Shown here piece after piece: positions 16,428-25,583 of a stretch of DNA of 64,000 nt (position 1 is its first letter; every line of letters starts with the position of its first letter). The notes under the pieces were generated by a model that saw only the letters and a program-made list of their open reading frames with translations, ran no database searches and had not been told where the DNA came from. The position numbers and the translations under genes are program-made. Source of the DNA: Burkholderiales bacterium (GTDB lineage Bacteria > Pseudomonadota > Gammaproteobacteria > Burkholderiales > SG8-41); NCBI GenBank assembly GCA_019634975.1, contig JAHCAI010000006.1:124001-188000 (forward strand). Reading direction: 5' to 3'.

Positions 16428-17927
16428 ATGAATGCAACTGCCGCACCGGCTTACGCCGAACTCGCCCGTGTCTATACCCGACTCTACCGCTACCAGCACC
16501 TCGGCGCCATCGCCGGCTGGGACCGCAACACGATGATGCCGGCGAAAGGCAACGAGGCGCGGGCGGCGGCGGAGGCGGAACTCGCCGCATTGATCCACCG
16601 CACGCGCACCGATCCGCGGCTGGGGCAATGGCTGGAGGGCGCAGAGCGCGAGCCGCTGGATGAACTGGCGCGCGCCAACCTGCGCGAGATCCGCCGCGAC
16701 TGGCGCGAGGCCAATGCGCTGCCGGAACGGCTGGTCGAGGCCAAGACGCTGGCCGGCGCGCGCTGCGAGCATGCCTGGCGCAGCCAGCGTCCCGCCAACG
16801 ACTGGCAGGGCTTCCTCGCCAACTTCCGCGAGGTGGTGAAGCTCGCGCGCGAGGAGGCGAGGCTGCTCGCCGACGACAGCGGGCTCGCGCCGTATGACGC
16901 GCTGATGGACCGCTTCGAACCCGGCGTGCGCGCCGCCGACATCGACCGCATGTTTGGCGCGGTGCGGCAATGGCTGCCGGAGCTGATCGCGCAGGCGCAG
17001 GCAAGACAGTCCCGCGAACAGGTCATGGTGCCGCAGGGGCCGTTCCCGGTGGCGGCGCAACGCGCCTTGAACCGCGAGGTGATGACGCTGCTCGGCTTCG
17101 ATTTCGAGGCCGGCCGGCTCGACGAGAGCGCGCACCCTTTCAGCGGCGGCGTGCCCGAGGACCTGCGGCTGACGACGCGCTACAGCGAAGACGATTTTGC
17201 GCGCAGCCTGCTCGGCACCATCCACGAGACCGGCCACGCGCGCTACGAGCAGAACCTGCCGCGGGGCTGGCTCGGACAGCCGGTCGGCAACGCCCGTTCC
17301 TTCGGTATCCATGAGAGCCAGAGCCTGTCCTTCGAGATGCAGCTCGCGCGCGGCCGTCCCTTCGTCGGCCTGCTCGCGCCGCTGCTGCGAAAACACTTCG
17401 GCGACCAGCCCGCCTTCGATCCGGACAACCTGTATCGCCTGTGGACGCGGGTCCGGCCCGGCTTCATCCGTGTCGATGCCGACGAGGTGACCTATCCGGC
17501 GCATGTCATCCTGCGCTATGAAATCGAACGCCCGCTGATCGAGGGCGACATCGAGGCCGAGGACATTCCGGGGCTGTGGGATGAAAAAATGCGCTCCCTC
17601 CTCGGACTCGACACGCGCGGCAACTACCGGGATGGCTGCCTGCAGGACGTGCACTGGACCGAAGGCGCTTTCGGCTATTTCCCGAGTTATACGCTGGGTG
17701 CGATGTATGCGGCGCAGTGGTTTGCGGCCTTGCGGCAGAAGCTGCCGGACCTTGACGCGAGGATTGCGGCCGGCGATCTCGAGCCGGTGTTCGGCTGGAT
17801 GCGCGAGCACATATGGTCGCAGGCCAGCTTCCTGGAAACCCCGGAACTGGTGCGCCGCGCCAGCGGCGAGGCGCTCAATCCGCGGCACTTCCGCGCTCAC
17901 CTCGAACGGCGCTACCTGCGGCGCTGA
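16428..17927 (+). CDS. M32 family metallocarboxypeptidase (carboxypeptidase Taq)
   Basis: A 499-residue protein of family length. It is mostly helical, with the zinc motif H-E-T-G-H at about residues 266-270 and the downstream family motif G-I-H-E-S-Q-S-L. M32 enzymes are cytoplasmic, metal-dependent carboxypeptidases with broad specificity that remove C-terminal residues from peptides. No signal peptide is seen. It is convergent with the GDT1 gene, 12 nt away. Confidence 0.95.
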   Translation: MNATAAPAYAELARVYTRLYRYQHLGAIAGWDRNTMMPAKGNEARAAAEAELAALIHRTRTDPRLGQWLEGAEREPLDELARANLREIRRDWREANALPERLVEAKTLAGARCEHAWRSQRPANDWQGFLANFREVVKLAREEARLLADDSGLAPYDALMDRFEPGVRAADIDRMFGAVRQWLPELIAQAQARQSREQVMVPQGPFPVAAQRALNREVMTLLGFDFEAGRLDESAHPFSGGVPEDLRLTTRYSEDDFARSLLGTIHETGHARYEQNLPRGWLGQPVGNARSFGIHESQSLSFEMQLARGRPFVGLLAPLLRKHFGDQPAFDPDNLYRLWTRVRPGFIRVDADEVTYPAHVILRYEIERPLIEGDIEAEDIPGLWDEKMRSLLGLDTRGNYRDGCLQDVHWTEGAFGYFPSYTLGAMYAAQWFAALRQKLPDLDARIAAGDLEPVFGWMREHIWSQASFLETPELVRRASGEALNPRHFRAHLERRYLRR

Positions 17928-17939
17928 GCCGCAGGCCGC

Positions 17940-18515
17940 TCAGAAACCGAAGCTTCTGCCGGCGCCCAGCAGTGTCGCGATGCCGAGCAGCGCGAAGATC
18001 GCTGCGGCGATTCGATGAACCAGGGCCACCGGCATCCGGTGCGCAATGCGCTTGCCGAGCAGCACGGCGGGCACGTTGGCGATCATCATGCCCAGCGTGG
18101 TGCCGATGACCACCGCGGCCACCGCCTGATACTGCGCGGCGAGTGCCACGGTCGCGACCTGGGTCTTGTCGCCCATTTCCGCGACGAAGAATGCAATGAG
18201 CGTGGTTCCGAACACGCCAAGCCGGACAAGGCGCGCATCATCCGCGTCGAGCCGGTCGGGAATCATCACCCAGACCGCCATCGCGAGGAAGGACAGGCCG
18301 AGAATCCAGCGCAGCGCTTCCGGCCCCACCAGCGTGGTGATCCAGTTGCCGACAGCCCCGGCAAGCGCGTGGTTGGCCAGGGTCGCCACGAGTATTCCGG
18401 CGATGATGGGCCAGGGTTTGCGGAATTTCGCCGCCAGCAGGAAGGACAGCAGCTGTGTCTTGTCGCCGATTTCGGCGAGGGCGACGATGCCGGTGGAGAT
18501 CAGAAAGGCTTCCAA
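17940..18515 (-). CDS. GDT1/TMEM165 family (UPF0016) manganese exporter
   Basis: A 191-residue inner-membrane protein of six predicted helices, built as two repeats. Each carries the family motif E-x-G-D-K-T-Q (ALAEIGDKTQLLS and VAEMGDKTQVAT). Bacterial members export Mn2+. A TTG start at 18515 is chosen, with GGAG 6-7 nt upstream and the protein beginning M-E-A-F-L-I. It lies behind a yybP-ykoY manganese riboswitch (18570-18690), which supports the manganese role independently. Confidence 0.92.
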   Translation of the reverse strand: MEAFLISTGIVALAEIGDKTQLLSFLLAAKFRKPWPIIAGILVATLANHALAGAVGNWITTLVGPEALRWILGLSFLAMAVWVMIPDRLDADDARLVRLGVFGTTLIAFFVAEMGDKTQVATVALAAQYQAVAAVVIGTTLGMMIANVPAVLLGKRIAHRMPVALVHRIAAAIFALLGIATLLGAGRSFGF

Positions 18516-18569
18516 ACGGGTGCTCCGGGGCCGGTAAAAGACGGATGACCACGCCGCTCCCCGGCCGTT

Positions 18570-18690
18570 GCGGAGGCAGCATGGTCAAAGGTCTTGCCAG
18601 GTTCGCGAACCGCCTGCGCCATGGCCGTCAGGCCAAGCATGTTGACTCAGGCACCTCTCAGGAGGGCGGCTACTCCCCGATGACGGCGCG
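18570..18690 (-). promoter_or_regulatory. yybP-ykoY manganese riboswitch
   Basis: On the minus strand the leader contains the conserved blocks of the yybP-ykoY aptamer in order: GGGGAGTAGCC (18678-18668), a stem, GTCAACATGC (18646-18637), a long paired region, and GCAAGACCTTTGACC (about 18597-18583). It ends about 55 nt before the TTG start of the GDT1 gene. In this class Mn2+ binding turns on exporter expression. Confidence 0.88.
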
Positions 18691-18737
18691 ATTCTACCCG
18701 CGGGGCGGATGGCGGTCCATGCGCCCGGCACTGCCAG

Positions 18738-19127
18738 TCAGGAATGCCTCCACCGCGCCAGGCGCAGCAGCAGCGGTCCGGCGAGTCGCGAGATCGCGTG
18801 GCGGCGGCTGGCGAATCCGCGATAGATGAAGCCCAGCAGCGGCTGCAGGTGGGGGCGCGACAGCAGCCAGGCCATCCGCGGCAGGCTGGCGCGGCGGTAG
18901 GCCTCGGCAAATACCGCCGGGCCGTGCAGCAGGGTGCCGTCGCCGAGGCGGCCGTGGATGCTGGCGAGCGCCGCATCGCAGGACAGGCCGTGCACGGACT
19001 CGCGATAGTCCTGCGCGGTGACATCGACGAAGTGCAGCAGCCCGCTGCGGTTGCGCGCGCGCAGCACGTGGATTTCCGCGAGGCACAGCGGGCAGCGCCC
19101 GTCGAAGTAAATGGTCAGCGTTTCCAT
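18738..19127 (-). CDS. DCC-family thiol-disulfide oxidoreductase (DUF393)
   Basis: A 129-residue protein. The N-terminal motif Y-F-D-G-R-C-P-L-C has the D-x-x-C-x-x-C signature that names the DCC family, which has a thioredoxin-like fold. The start overlaps the end of the renalase-like gene by 13 nt, so the two are co-translated. The role is probably redox and the substrate is unknown. Confidence 0.85.
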   Translation of the reverse strand: METLTIYFDGRCPLCLAEIHVLRARNRSGLLHFVDVTAQDYRESVHGLSCDAALASIHGRLGDGTLLHGPAVFAEAYRRASLPRMAWLLSRPHLQPLLGFIYRGFASRRHAISRLAGPLLLRLARWRHS

Positions 19128-20098
19128 CGGCCGTTGATGATGGCCTGTGCGATCGCGCGTCCGCTGTCGAAGGCGGACTCGACGCGCGCGCCCTGTGTCC
19201 AGTCACCGCCGAGGAACAGCGTGCCGTCACGGCTGGCGAGGCAGGGTTGCCCCAGCGGCTTCACGGTGCGCGCGTAACGCCAGCGGTGGGCGATGGCCTG
19301 CTCGACGCGAGGCCTTGCGTCGCCGAGCATGCGCTGTGCGGCATCGACCAGCAGCGCGGCCACCGGCTCGCGCTCGAGCTCGAGATGGCTGCTGCTCCAG
19401 TCCGGCGCGGCGTGTGCGATCCAGCACTCCTTTGCGGCGTCACGGCCGGGTTTTGAGCTGTTGCGGGCGAGCCATGACAGCGTTGCCGAAGAGCCCTGCA
19501 GCACATCGGGAACTCCGGTGACCGGGCTTGCGAGCACCAGCATCAGTGCCCAGCATGGCGCCATGGTCACGCCATCGAGCGCCTCCGCGATGTCGCGCTC
19601 GGCACCGAACAGCCGGCGGGCCTGCGGCGCGGGAACGGTGCTGACCAGGAGATCGAAGCATTCGCCCGCCGCGAGGCCCGCCGTGCGCACGCGCCATCCG
19701 GCCGCTTCGCGTTCCGCCGCAGTCACTTCGCAGGCGATGTTCAGGTCCAGCCCCGCGGCCAGCGGCTTGGCCAGCGCGCTCATGCCGGGAATGCCGGTGA
19801 TCCAGTCTTCCGTGGAGGGATCAATGCCGGCAGCCGTTGCCGGACGCCAGCGTGCCGCCGCGCCGACTTCGATGGCAGCGGCCAGCGTTGCACGGAAGGC
19901 GGCACCGCGCGCGGTGACATACTGTGCGCCGTGGTCGAAAGCGGGGCTGCTGTCGATCCGGCGCGTGGCGAGCCGTCCGCCGGGACCGCGGCCCTTGTCA
20001 AAAATCACCGGCCTCAATCCGGCATCCTGCAGCGCGCGGGCGCAGGCAAGACCGGCCATGCCGGCACCGATGATGGCGATGCGGGGTGATGCACTCAT
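19115..20098 (-). CDS. Renalase-like FAD-dependent oxidoreductase
   Basis: A 327-residue flavoprotein. The dinucleotide-binding motif I-I-G-A-G-M-A-G-L-A-C-A begins at about residue 8, then comes K-G-R-G-P-G-G-R-L-A-T-R-R, typical of renalase-like amine-oxidase-family proteins. The C-terminal G-G-D-W closes the FAD site. ATG 20098 is chosen because the FAD motif follows at once, and the upstream residues are not conserved in type. Bacterial renalases oxidise isomeric forms of NAD(P)H; this is a family inference. It is in an operon with the DUF393 gene. Confidence 0.85.
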   Translation of the reverse strand: MSASPRIAIIGAGMAGLACARALQDAGLRPVIFDKGRGPGGRLATRRIDSSPAFDHGAQYVTARGAAFRATLAAAIEVGAAARWRPATAAGIDPSTEDWITGIPGMSALAKPLAAGLDLNIACEVTAAEREAAGWRVRTAGLAAGECFDLLVSTVPAPQARRLFGAERDIAEALDGVTMAPCWALMLVLASPVTGVPDVLQGSSATLSWLARNSSKPGRDAAKECWIAHAAPDWSSSHLELEREPVAALLVDAAQRMLGDARPRVEQAIAHRWRYARTVKPLGQPCLASRDGTLFLGGDWTQGARVESAFDSGRAIAQAIINGRWKR

Positions 20099-20282
20099 CC
20101 GGATGTTCCAGGGAAAATCTTCAGCAGGTCGCGATTGCTGCGATGTTACAGGGCGCGAAGGCAACCGTAATGGCATGGACACACTCCCGCACTGTGCGCG
20201 CCTTCGTGTGCATCACGCGAAAACCCGCCGCGCGGTCCCGCAACAGCGGGCGCGCGACGGGCCTGCCGCAGGCCGGGGACGC

Positions 20283-20753
20283 TTAGGGCAGGATCACGGA
20301 GTCGACGACGTGGATCACGCCGTTGCTGGCGACGATGTCGGTCTTCACGACATTGGCCTGGTTGACCTTGACCTTGCCGCCGGCGGTGCTGATGTTCAGC
20401 GCCTTGCCGTTGGCGGTCGGCGCGTTGCCGGCCTTGACGTCCTTGGCCATCACGGTGCCGGGCACCACGTGATAAGTCAGCACGGCCGCGAGCTTCTGCT
20501 TGTCGGCCAGCAGCGCGTCGAGTTGTGCCTTCGGAATCTTGGCGAAGGCTTCGTCGGTGGGCGCGAATACCGTGAACGGGCCCTTGCCCTTCAGGGTGTC
20601 GACGAGGCCGGCGGCCTTCACTGCGGTGACCAGGGTGTTGAAGCTGCCGGCCGAGACCGCGGTGTCGACGATGTCGGATGCGGCGGTGGCCAGCGACGAG
20701 ACCGCAAATACGGCGCCCGCGCAGAGGGCACGGAGGGAACGCGAAACAGCCAT
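20283..20753 (-). CDS. Secreted fasciclin (FAS1) domain protein
   Basis: A 156-residue protein with a signal peptide (about 1-24, ending in A-T-A-A) and one FAS1 domain. The domain is recognised from the H1 motif [14 protein letters not shown], then L-T-Y-H-V-V-P-G-T and the final [12 protein letters not shown]. These are periplasmic or secreted adhesion-type domains. AAGGAGATACAA before ATG 20753 fixes the start. It is divergent from a TetR regulator, with a palindromic site between them. Confidence 0.93.
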   Translation of the reverse strand: MAVSRSLRALCAGAVFAVSSLATAASDIVDTAVSAGSFNTLVTAVKAAGLVDTLKGKGPFTVFAPTDEAFAKIPKAQLDALLADKQKLAAVLTYHVVPGTVMAKDVKAGNAPTANGKALNISTAGGKVKVNQANVVKTDIVASNGVIHVVDSVILP

Positions 20754-20833
20754 TTGTATCTCCTTGATTTGATTGATAAACATGACTTACAAACTGCACC
20801 CGGAACCGAATGCGATACAATCCGGTCAATTTG

Positions 20834-20847
20834 TGACTGATTGGTCA
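20834..20847. promoter_or_regulatory. Candidate TetR operator
   Basis: TGACTGATTGGTCA is an inverted repeat (TGAC...GTCA) in the 139-nt space between the divergent FAS1 and TetR genes. Its length and symmetry are typical of operators of AcrR/TetR regulators that control themselves and a neighbour. Confidence 0.45.
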
Positions 20848-20892
20848 TTTTGAAAACTGACGAGTTCAACCAAGCCCAAACGATAGCCGGCA

Positions 20893-21522
20893 ATGTCCAT
20901 GACACTGAGAATCCCGTTCCGCCAGCAGCAGTTCGATGCCCGCGAGGAAGCCATCCTCGATGCCGTCAACCGCCTGCTCTCCGACAAGGGTTATGACCTG
21001 ATGACCATGGAGGATGTCGCCGCCGAAGTCGGCGTCGCCAAGGGCAGCCTCTACAAGCATTTTTCCTCCAAGGAGAAACTCGCCGCGGCGGTGCTGTCGC
21101 GGCTGCTGCGCGAAACGCTGGCGCAGCTCGACGCCATGCCCGCGGAATGGCCGGCGATCCGGCGGCTGGAGGAGATCCTGCGCTGGTCGCTGCAGCACCG
21201 GCTGCGCGGCGGCGTGCCGCACTTGCCTTCGACCAGCCGCGCGCTGCAGCGCAGCCTGATGCTCAATCTGGAGTACGTCGCGCTGGCGCTTCGCGTGAAC
21301 AAGCGCTTCCACACGCTGGTGCGCGAGGCGCGCCGTGCCGGCGACATCGCCGCCGCCGTATCCGACGACGTCGTGGTCTACACGCTCTACTCGCGGGCTT
21401 GCGATCCGACCGTCGAGTTTCTGGTGCGCGACGGCAAGCTCGACTCCGCGCAGATCGTCGAAACCATGGTCGCCGCGACTTTCGGCGGCCTGCGCGCGGC
21501 TGCGGACGGGAAGCCGCGATGA
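20893..21522 (+). CDS. TetR/AcrR family transcriptional regulator
   Basis: A 209-residue protein. The N-terminal helix-turn-helix (about 18-65) reads A-I-L-D-A-V-N-R-L-L through V-A-A-E-V-G-V-A-K-G-S-L-Y-K-H-F, a clear TetR signature. The C-terminal ligand domain is helical. It is divergent from the FAS1 gene and overlaps the next gene by ATGA. The ligand is unknown. Confidence 0.92.
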   Translation: MSMTLRIPFRQQQFDAREEAILDAVNRLLSDKGYDLMTMEDVAAEVGVAKGSLYKHFSSKEKLAAAVLSRLLRETLAQLDAMPAEWPAIRRLEEILRWSLQHRLRGGVPHLPSTSRALQRSLMLNLEYVALALRVNKRFHTLVREARRAGDIAAAVSDDVVVYTLYSRACDPTVEFLVRDGKLDSAQIVETMVAATFGGLRAAADGKPR

Positions 21523-22088
21523 TCCGGCTGATTGCACTGCTGTTTGCCGTGGTTCTGCCCGGTGTTGCACCGGTGCAGGCCGCCGGGGCAATCGATCTGG
21601 CCGAGCTGGCGAAACCCGGTCGCGTGCTGCTGCTGCGCCATGCCATCGCCCCCGGCGTCGGCGATCCGGACAACTTCCGGCTGCGCGACTGCCGCACCCA
21701 GCGCAACCTCGACGCTGCGGGCAGGGCGCAGGCGGCGCGCTTGGGCAAACGCATCGCCGCCCTCGGGATCGGCGATGTAAAGGTCTACGCCGGCCAGTGG
21801 TGCCGCACGCTGGAAACCGCGCGCCTGCTCGGCCTCGGGCCGGTCACCGAACTGCCGGCGCTCAATTCCTTCTTCGCCCGACCGGACCAGCGCGAAGGCA
21901 ATCTCGAAGGCCTGCGCAAATTCCTGGCGAAGCTGCCCGCCGACGGGTCGCTGGTGATCCTGGTCACCCACCAGGTCACGGTGACGGGCATCACGGGCGT
22001 TTATCCCGGTTCCGGCGGCGGTGCGCTGCTGCAACTGGATGGTTCGGCGAGTCCGAAGCTCGTGGGCGAGATCCGCGCCGATTACTGA
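21519..22088 (+). CDS. Exported histidine phosphatase-superfamily protein
   Basis: A 189-residue protein with a signal peptide (about 1-22). It then has L-L-L-R-H-A (phospho-accepting His in the R-H motif), an R-T-L-E-T-A-R segment and L-V-T-H-Q for the second His. This matches the phosphoglycerate-mutase-like phosphatase fold in its short exported branch. The ATG overlaps the TetR stop (ATGA), so they are translationally coupled. Convergent overlap with the PAP2 gene at the 3' end is 7 nt. Confidence 0.85.
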   Translation: MIRLIALLFAVVLPGVAPVQAAGAIDLAELAKPGRVLLLRHAIAPGVGDPDNFRLRDCRTQRNLDAAGRAQAARLGKRIAALGIGDVKVYAGQWCRTLETARLLGLGPVTELPALNSFFARPDQREGNLEGLRKFLAKLPADGSLVILVTHQVTVTGITGVYPGSGGGALLQLDGSASPKLVGEIRADY

Positions 22089-22786
22089 GTCATCCGGCTG
22101 AACAGCCGATGGTTCAGCAGTGCCGCGGACCAGCAGAACAGCGCCGTCCACATCACGTGGCTGGGGTAATGCGCACCGCGCAGCACCTGGGTGATGCCGC
22201 ACACAGCGCCCAGCAGCAACACGACGGCGAGAATGCGGCGGCCGCGCCGCCGGCCTTCGCCGTTTGCGGACAGCAGACCCGGCAGCGCCACGGCGAAATA
22301 GGCGAAACCGGAGGAGGCGTGCCCGCTGGGGAAACACCGTCCCGGCCCGCCGTCGGAAACAGCCCACAGCCAGTGCGGCACATGGCGGGCAATGCCGCCG
22401 AACTGCTGCAGATCCCAGGGGCAGCTGGTCAGACTCGAGTGCTTGAGCGCGCTGACCAGGATCAGGGAAAAGCTGACGCCGATGAGCATCTGCAGCCGCT
22501 CCCAGCGGGCATACCGGCGCAGGAATCCGAGCGGTTTCCACACTGCGAGGGCCAGCGCGATGAAGGCGAGCACGGAAATATTGCGCAGGCCCTCATGGAA
22601 CACCGTGCCCAGCCACCGGTTTTCGCGCAGCGGGAAGCCGCGCGCATCGGCGAGCAGTTGCATGACCGGCAGGTCGGCGCCCAGCCATTCCCAAACGAGA
22701 AGCAGCACGATGCAGGCGCCCGTGATGGCGGCAACGGAGGGTGTCCGGCGCCCCGGCATCAGGATTGCGGCGGCTTCGGACGCCAT
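22082..22786 (-). CDS. PAP2-family membrane phosphatase
   Basis: A 234-residue integral membrane protein with about six helices. PAP2 motif 2 is seen as F-P-S-G-H-A-S-S and motif 3 as R-G-A-H-Y-P-S-H. Such enzymes dephosphorylate lipid phosphates, including lipid A or undecaprenyl pyrophosphate, on the periplasmic face. The ATG overlaps the eptA stop by one base (TGATG), so it is co-translated with eptA and a lipid A role is likely. Confidence 0.87.
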   Translation of the reverse strand: MASEAAAILMPGRRTPSVAAITGACIVLLLVWEWLGADLPVMQLLADARGFPLRENRWLGTVFHEGLRNISVLAFIALALAVWKPLGFLRRYARWERLQMLIGVSFSLILVSALKHSSLTSCPWDLQQFGGIARHVPHWLWAVSDGGPGRCFPSGHASSGFAYFAVALPGLLSANGEGRRRGRRILAVVLLLGAVCGITQVLRGAHYPSHVMWTALFCWSAALLNHRLFSRMTQ

Positions 22787-24432
22787 CAGCGTCGGTCCGG
22801 AGCCTGCGCTGTCCGGGATGGCGGGATGCCGTTTCTGAGCAGATCCTTCTCCGGCTTGTAGGCGCTGGATTCGATCTCGAACAGCCCCAGCAATGTGTGG
22901 AACACATGGTCATGGCTGAAACGCAGTGCACTGCGCTGTCGCAACAGCTGCGGATCTGCCTGGTGGAATCCGCGCCCGAACCAGAGGAGCGCCGGCACGT
23001 GCAGCTGCGCTTCCGGGGCGATGGCCTTGGGCAGGCCGTGCAGATAGACGCCGTTTTCGCCGAGGGATTCGCCGTGGTCGCTGACGTAGAACAGCGCGGT
23101 ATCAAAGCGCGTGTCGTTGCGTTTCAGCAGCTCGATGGCGCCGGTGAGGAAGTGGTCTGTATAGAGAATCGTGTTGTCGTAGGCGTTGCCGATTTCCTCG
23201 CGAGTGCACAGGCTGAGATCGCTTTCCCTGCAGGCGGGCCGGAATTTCTCGAAGGCCGGCGGATAACGCCGGTGGTAGGCCGGGCCGTGGCTGCCCATCT
23301 GGTGCAGCACGATCAGGATGTCGCCATTCGGATGGCTGTCGATGTATTCCTGCACCACCGCCAGCATGCCCTCGTCGCGGCATTCCGTGTCGCAGACCGG
23401 GTTGTTCGCCGGGTTCTTGAAATCCCGATATTCGACGCGCTCGGCGACGCCCTTGGAGTCGGAGTTGTTGTCCAGCCACAGCACATTGACTCCGCCGTGC
23501 CGCAGCACATCGAGCACGTTCTCTTCGCGGCGGATGGCCTGTGCACCCTTGGCTTCGCCGTCACTGAGGAACATGCAGGGCACCGATACCGCGGTCGAGG
23601 TGCCGCAGGCGCGGAAATCAGTCAGGCTGATGACATCATGCCGCTTCAGCAGGGGATTGGTTTCCCGCCCGTAGCCGTTCAGTGAAAAACGGTCGGCGCG
23701 CGCGGTCTCGCCGACCACCATGATCACCAGGTCGCGTGTCGTGTCGCCGGCCGGAATCGCGGCGTCGGTGCCGACCTGCCGCATCGGCCCGGCGATACCC
23801 GACGCCATCGACTGGCTGGCGAACTTTGCGGCGGAATACAGGTAGTACACGGGATTGGCGTGCTGGCGCAGCTCCTTGTGGTTGCGCAGGAAGGACGCGT
23901 AGAAACCGCCGAACACCAGCATCGTCGCCAGGACCAGCAGCAGGGTGCCGCCGATCAGGCGCAGGCGGGCAAAAACTTCACCGCGGCCGCCCGCTGCGCG
24001 CAGGCGGATTTTCGCGACTGCAATCGCAGGCAGCACGCCGAGCAGCAGCAGATAGGCGATCAGTTTCGCGGTGAGCAGTTCGAGGGCTTCGGCGCTGCCG
24101 GTGAGCGCGGCGTTGCGCAGCATGTCGTCGCTGATGACCACGCCGTAGTTGTCCATGAAATAGGCCGCGGCTGAGGACAGCAGCAGTACGGCAATCAGCA
24201 GCGGCCGGGTCAGCCGTCCGAAACACAGCGGTGCCAGCAAGAGCACCGTGATGCCGCCGAACACCAGGCCGAGCGATGCGAGCGGCAGCAGAGTCCCGCC
24301 ATGGAGCGGATAGCTGTCCATCACCCGGCTGAAGAATGCGGCGTTTCCGGTGACGATCAGGAAAGCGCTTACCGCGAGGATCAGGGCGTTGACGGAGATG
24401 CCGCGGTCGGCGGCGGACAGGAGGTCGCGCAT
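22786..24432 (-). CDS. eptA: Phosphoethanolamine-lipid A transferase
   Basis: About 548 residues. Five N-terminal membrane helices (about 1-180) are followed by a periplasmic sulfatase-fold domain. Visible metal and catalytic motifs are V-V-G-E-T-A-R-A-D-R, the Thr nucleophile in R-A-C-G-T-S-T-A-V-S, and Y-V-S-D-H-G-E-S-L-G-E. EptA adds phosphoethanolamine to lipid A and lowers sensitivity to cationic peptides. ATG 24432 gives the usual short cytoplasmic lead; the ATG at 24468 is also open. It is in an operon with the PAP2 phosphatase. Confidence 0.92.
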   Translation of the reverse strand: MRDLLSAADRGISVNALILAVSAFLIVTGNAAFFSRVMDSYPLHGGTLLPLASLGLVFGGITVLLLAPLCFGRLTRPLLIAVLLLSSAAAYFMDNYGVVISDDMLRNAALTGSAEALELLTAKLIAYLLLLGVLPAIAVAKIRLRAAGGRGEVFARLRLIGGTLLLVLATMLVFGGFYASFLRNHKELRQHANPVYYLYSAAKFASQSMASGIAGPMRQVGTDAAIPAGDTTRDLVIMVVGETARADRFSLNGYGRETNPLLKRHDVISLTDFRACGTSTAVSVPCMFLSDGEAKGAQAIRREENVLDVLRHGGVNVLWLDNNSDSKGVAERVEYRDFKNPANNPVCDTECRDEGMLAVVQEYIDSHPNGDILIVLHQMGSHGPAYHRRYPPAFEKFRPACRESDLSLCTREEIGNAYDNTILYTDHFLTGAIELLKRNDTRFDTALFYVSDHGESLGENGVYLHGLPKAIAPEAQLHVPALLWFGRGFHQADPQLLRQRSALRFSHDHVFHTLLGLFEIESSAYKPEKDLLRNGIPPSRTAQAPDRR

Positions 24433-24592
24433 GTGTGCGGTTGAATTGCGCCCAATCGGGCGCCGCATATTAAGACGCGCCCGGAACGGGAAAGGTCCCG
24501 ACCCGTGAAAATTTCAGAAAAACAAAAATAATAAATAAAAACAACAGCTTAGTGGGTGCCAGGCGACTGCCAGTGACAGTCGTAGCCTTGCC

Positions 24593-25039
24593 TCAGCCAC
24601 GTGCACGCGAGCGCGCAAGCATTACCTGGGTGTTGGGCACGTAAAGCAGGTGCGCGATCTTGCGCACGAAATGGTCCTCGTAGGGATCGAGCGGCTCATG
24701 GGCGTAGGCGATGCGCCACAGGTGTTCGACCAGCGCCACGCGCTGCTCCATCGAAAAGTCGCGCTTGATCACCGCCACCTGCGCATAATACGAGGTCAGG
24801 TGGCCGGTTTTTCCGCCGGCCTCCGACAGCAGCGCGGAAGCGGCCGCGGCATCCAGCCCGAACAGCCCGATCAGCGCCTGTTCCGCGGCGGCCTGCTCGG
24901 CCTCGTGGGTGCCAAGGTCGACACGGGTCGATTCATGCAGCAGCACCGCCACCGCGAGCTGCAGGGCGCGGCGCTCGAAGCCGGGCACCGCGGCGGTAGC
25001 CCCGGCTTCGTCAAACAATCGTCTCAGTGTCCTGAGCAC
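24593..25039 (-). CDS. TerB-like protein
   Basis: A 148-residue helical protein that matches the TerB/COG4103 layout: acidic residues in V-A-V-L-L-H-E and R-V-D-L-G-T-H-E-A-E, and a C-terminal L-D-P-Y-E-D-H-F-V-R-K-I-A-H-L-L. TerB-type domains bind metal and are linked to tellurite and stress responses. A GTG start at 25039 after AGGACTGC is chosen because the upstream frame runs into the TfoX-like gene. It lies 7 nt after that gene, in the same operon. Confidence 0.75.
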   Translation of the reverse strand: MLRTLRRLFDEAGATAAVPGFERRALQLAVAVLLHESTRVDLGTHEAEQAAAEQALIGLFGLDAAAASALLSEAGGKTGHLTSYYAQVAVIKRDFSMEQRVALVEHLWRIAYAHEPLDPYEDHFVRKIAHLLYVPNTQVMLARSRARG

Positions 25040-25046
25040 CGCAGTC

Positions 25047-25385
25047 CTAGCGCGAGCGCGCGTTTTTGACGAAATCGAGCGCGGCCTGGAACAGCTCCAT
25101 GTCCTTGGCGTAGTCCGCGGCATCTGCGCGGTCGATCTGCACCCATTCCCGCGTGCCGGCTATGCCGCCCGGCTGGAAGGCGCTGGTGTTGTCGCGGGAG
25201 AACTGCAGCTCGGTGGCCACTGCAGCCGGCAGGCGCAGGCCGACGCCGCTGCCGTTGATGCAGGCGAACATTTTGTCGCTGACGAAATAGGCGTCGAGGC
25301 CGTTGATCTTGCGGGCGCTGACGCCGGGGAGCCTGAGCAGCAGCGCGTCGAGCTGCGCCTTGATCGAAGGTGTGGTGCTGTGCAT
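25047..25385 (-). CDS. TfoX N-terminal-domain-like protein
   Basis: A 112-residue protein. The segment A-R-K-I-N-G-L-D-A-Y-F-V-S-D-K-M-F-A-C-I followed by G-L-R-L-P resembles the N-terminal domain of TfoX, a competence-linked domain that also occurs alone. No function is known for stand-alone copies in this context. It is the first gene of a short operon with terB. Confidence 0.65.
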   Translation of the reverse strand: MHSTTPSIKAQLDALLLRLPGVSARKINGLDAYFVSDKMFACINGSGVGLRLPAAVATELQFSRDNTSAFQPGGIAGTREWVQIDRADAADYAKDMELFQAALDFVKNARSR

Positions 25386-25583
25386 GGGGGCGGGGATCGC
25401 GGGAATTGCGGAGGCAGGAGCGATTATAAACAGCGTTTCCCGGAGCGCACACCGTTACCGCCGGATACGCCTGTAACGATTTCTTACATCCTGCCCATGA
25501 ACGCCGTGCACCCCGCGGGTTCAGAATCGTGGAGCCTTCCATTTCGGTCGGCCCTGAACCATTGAACAACCATCCGGAGGTGA

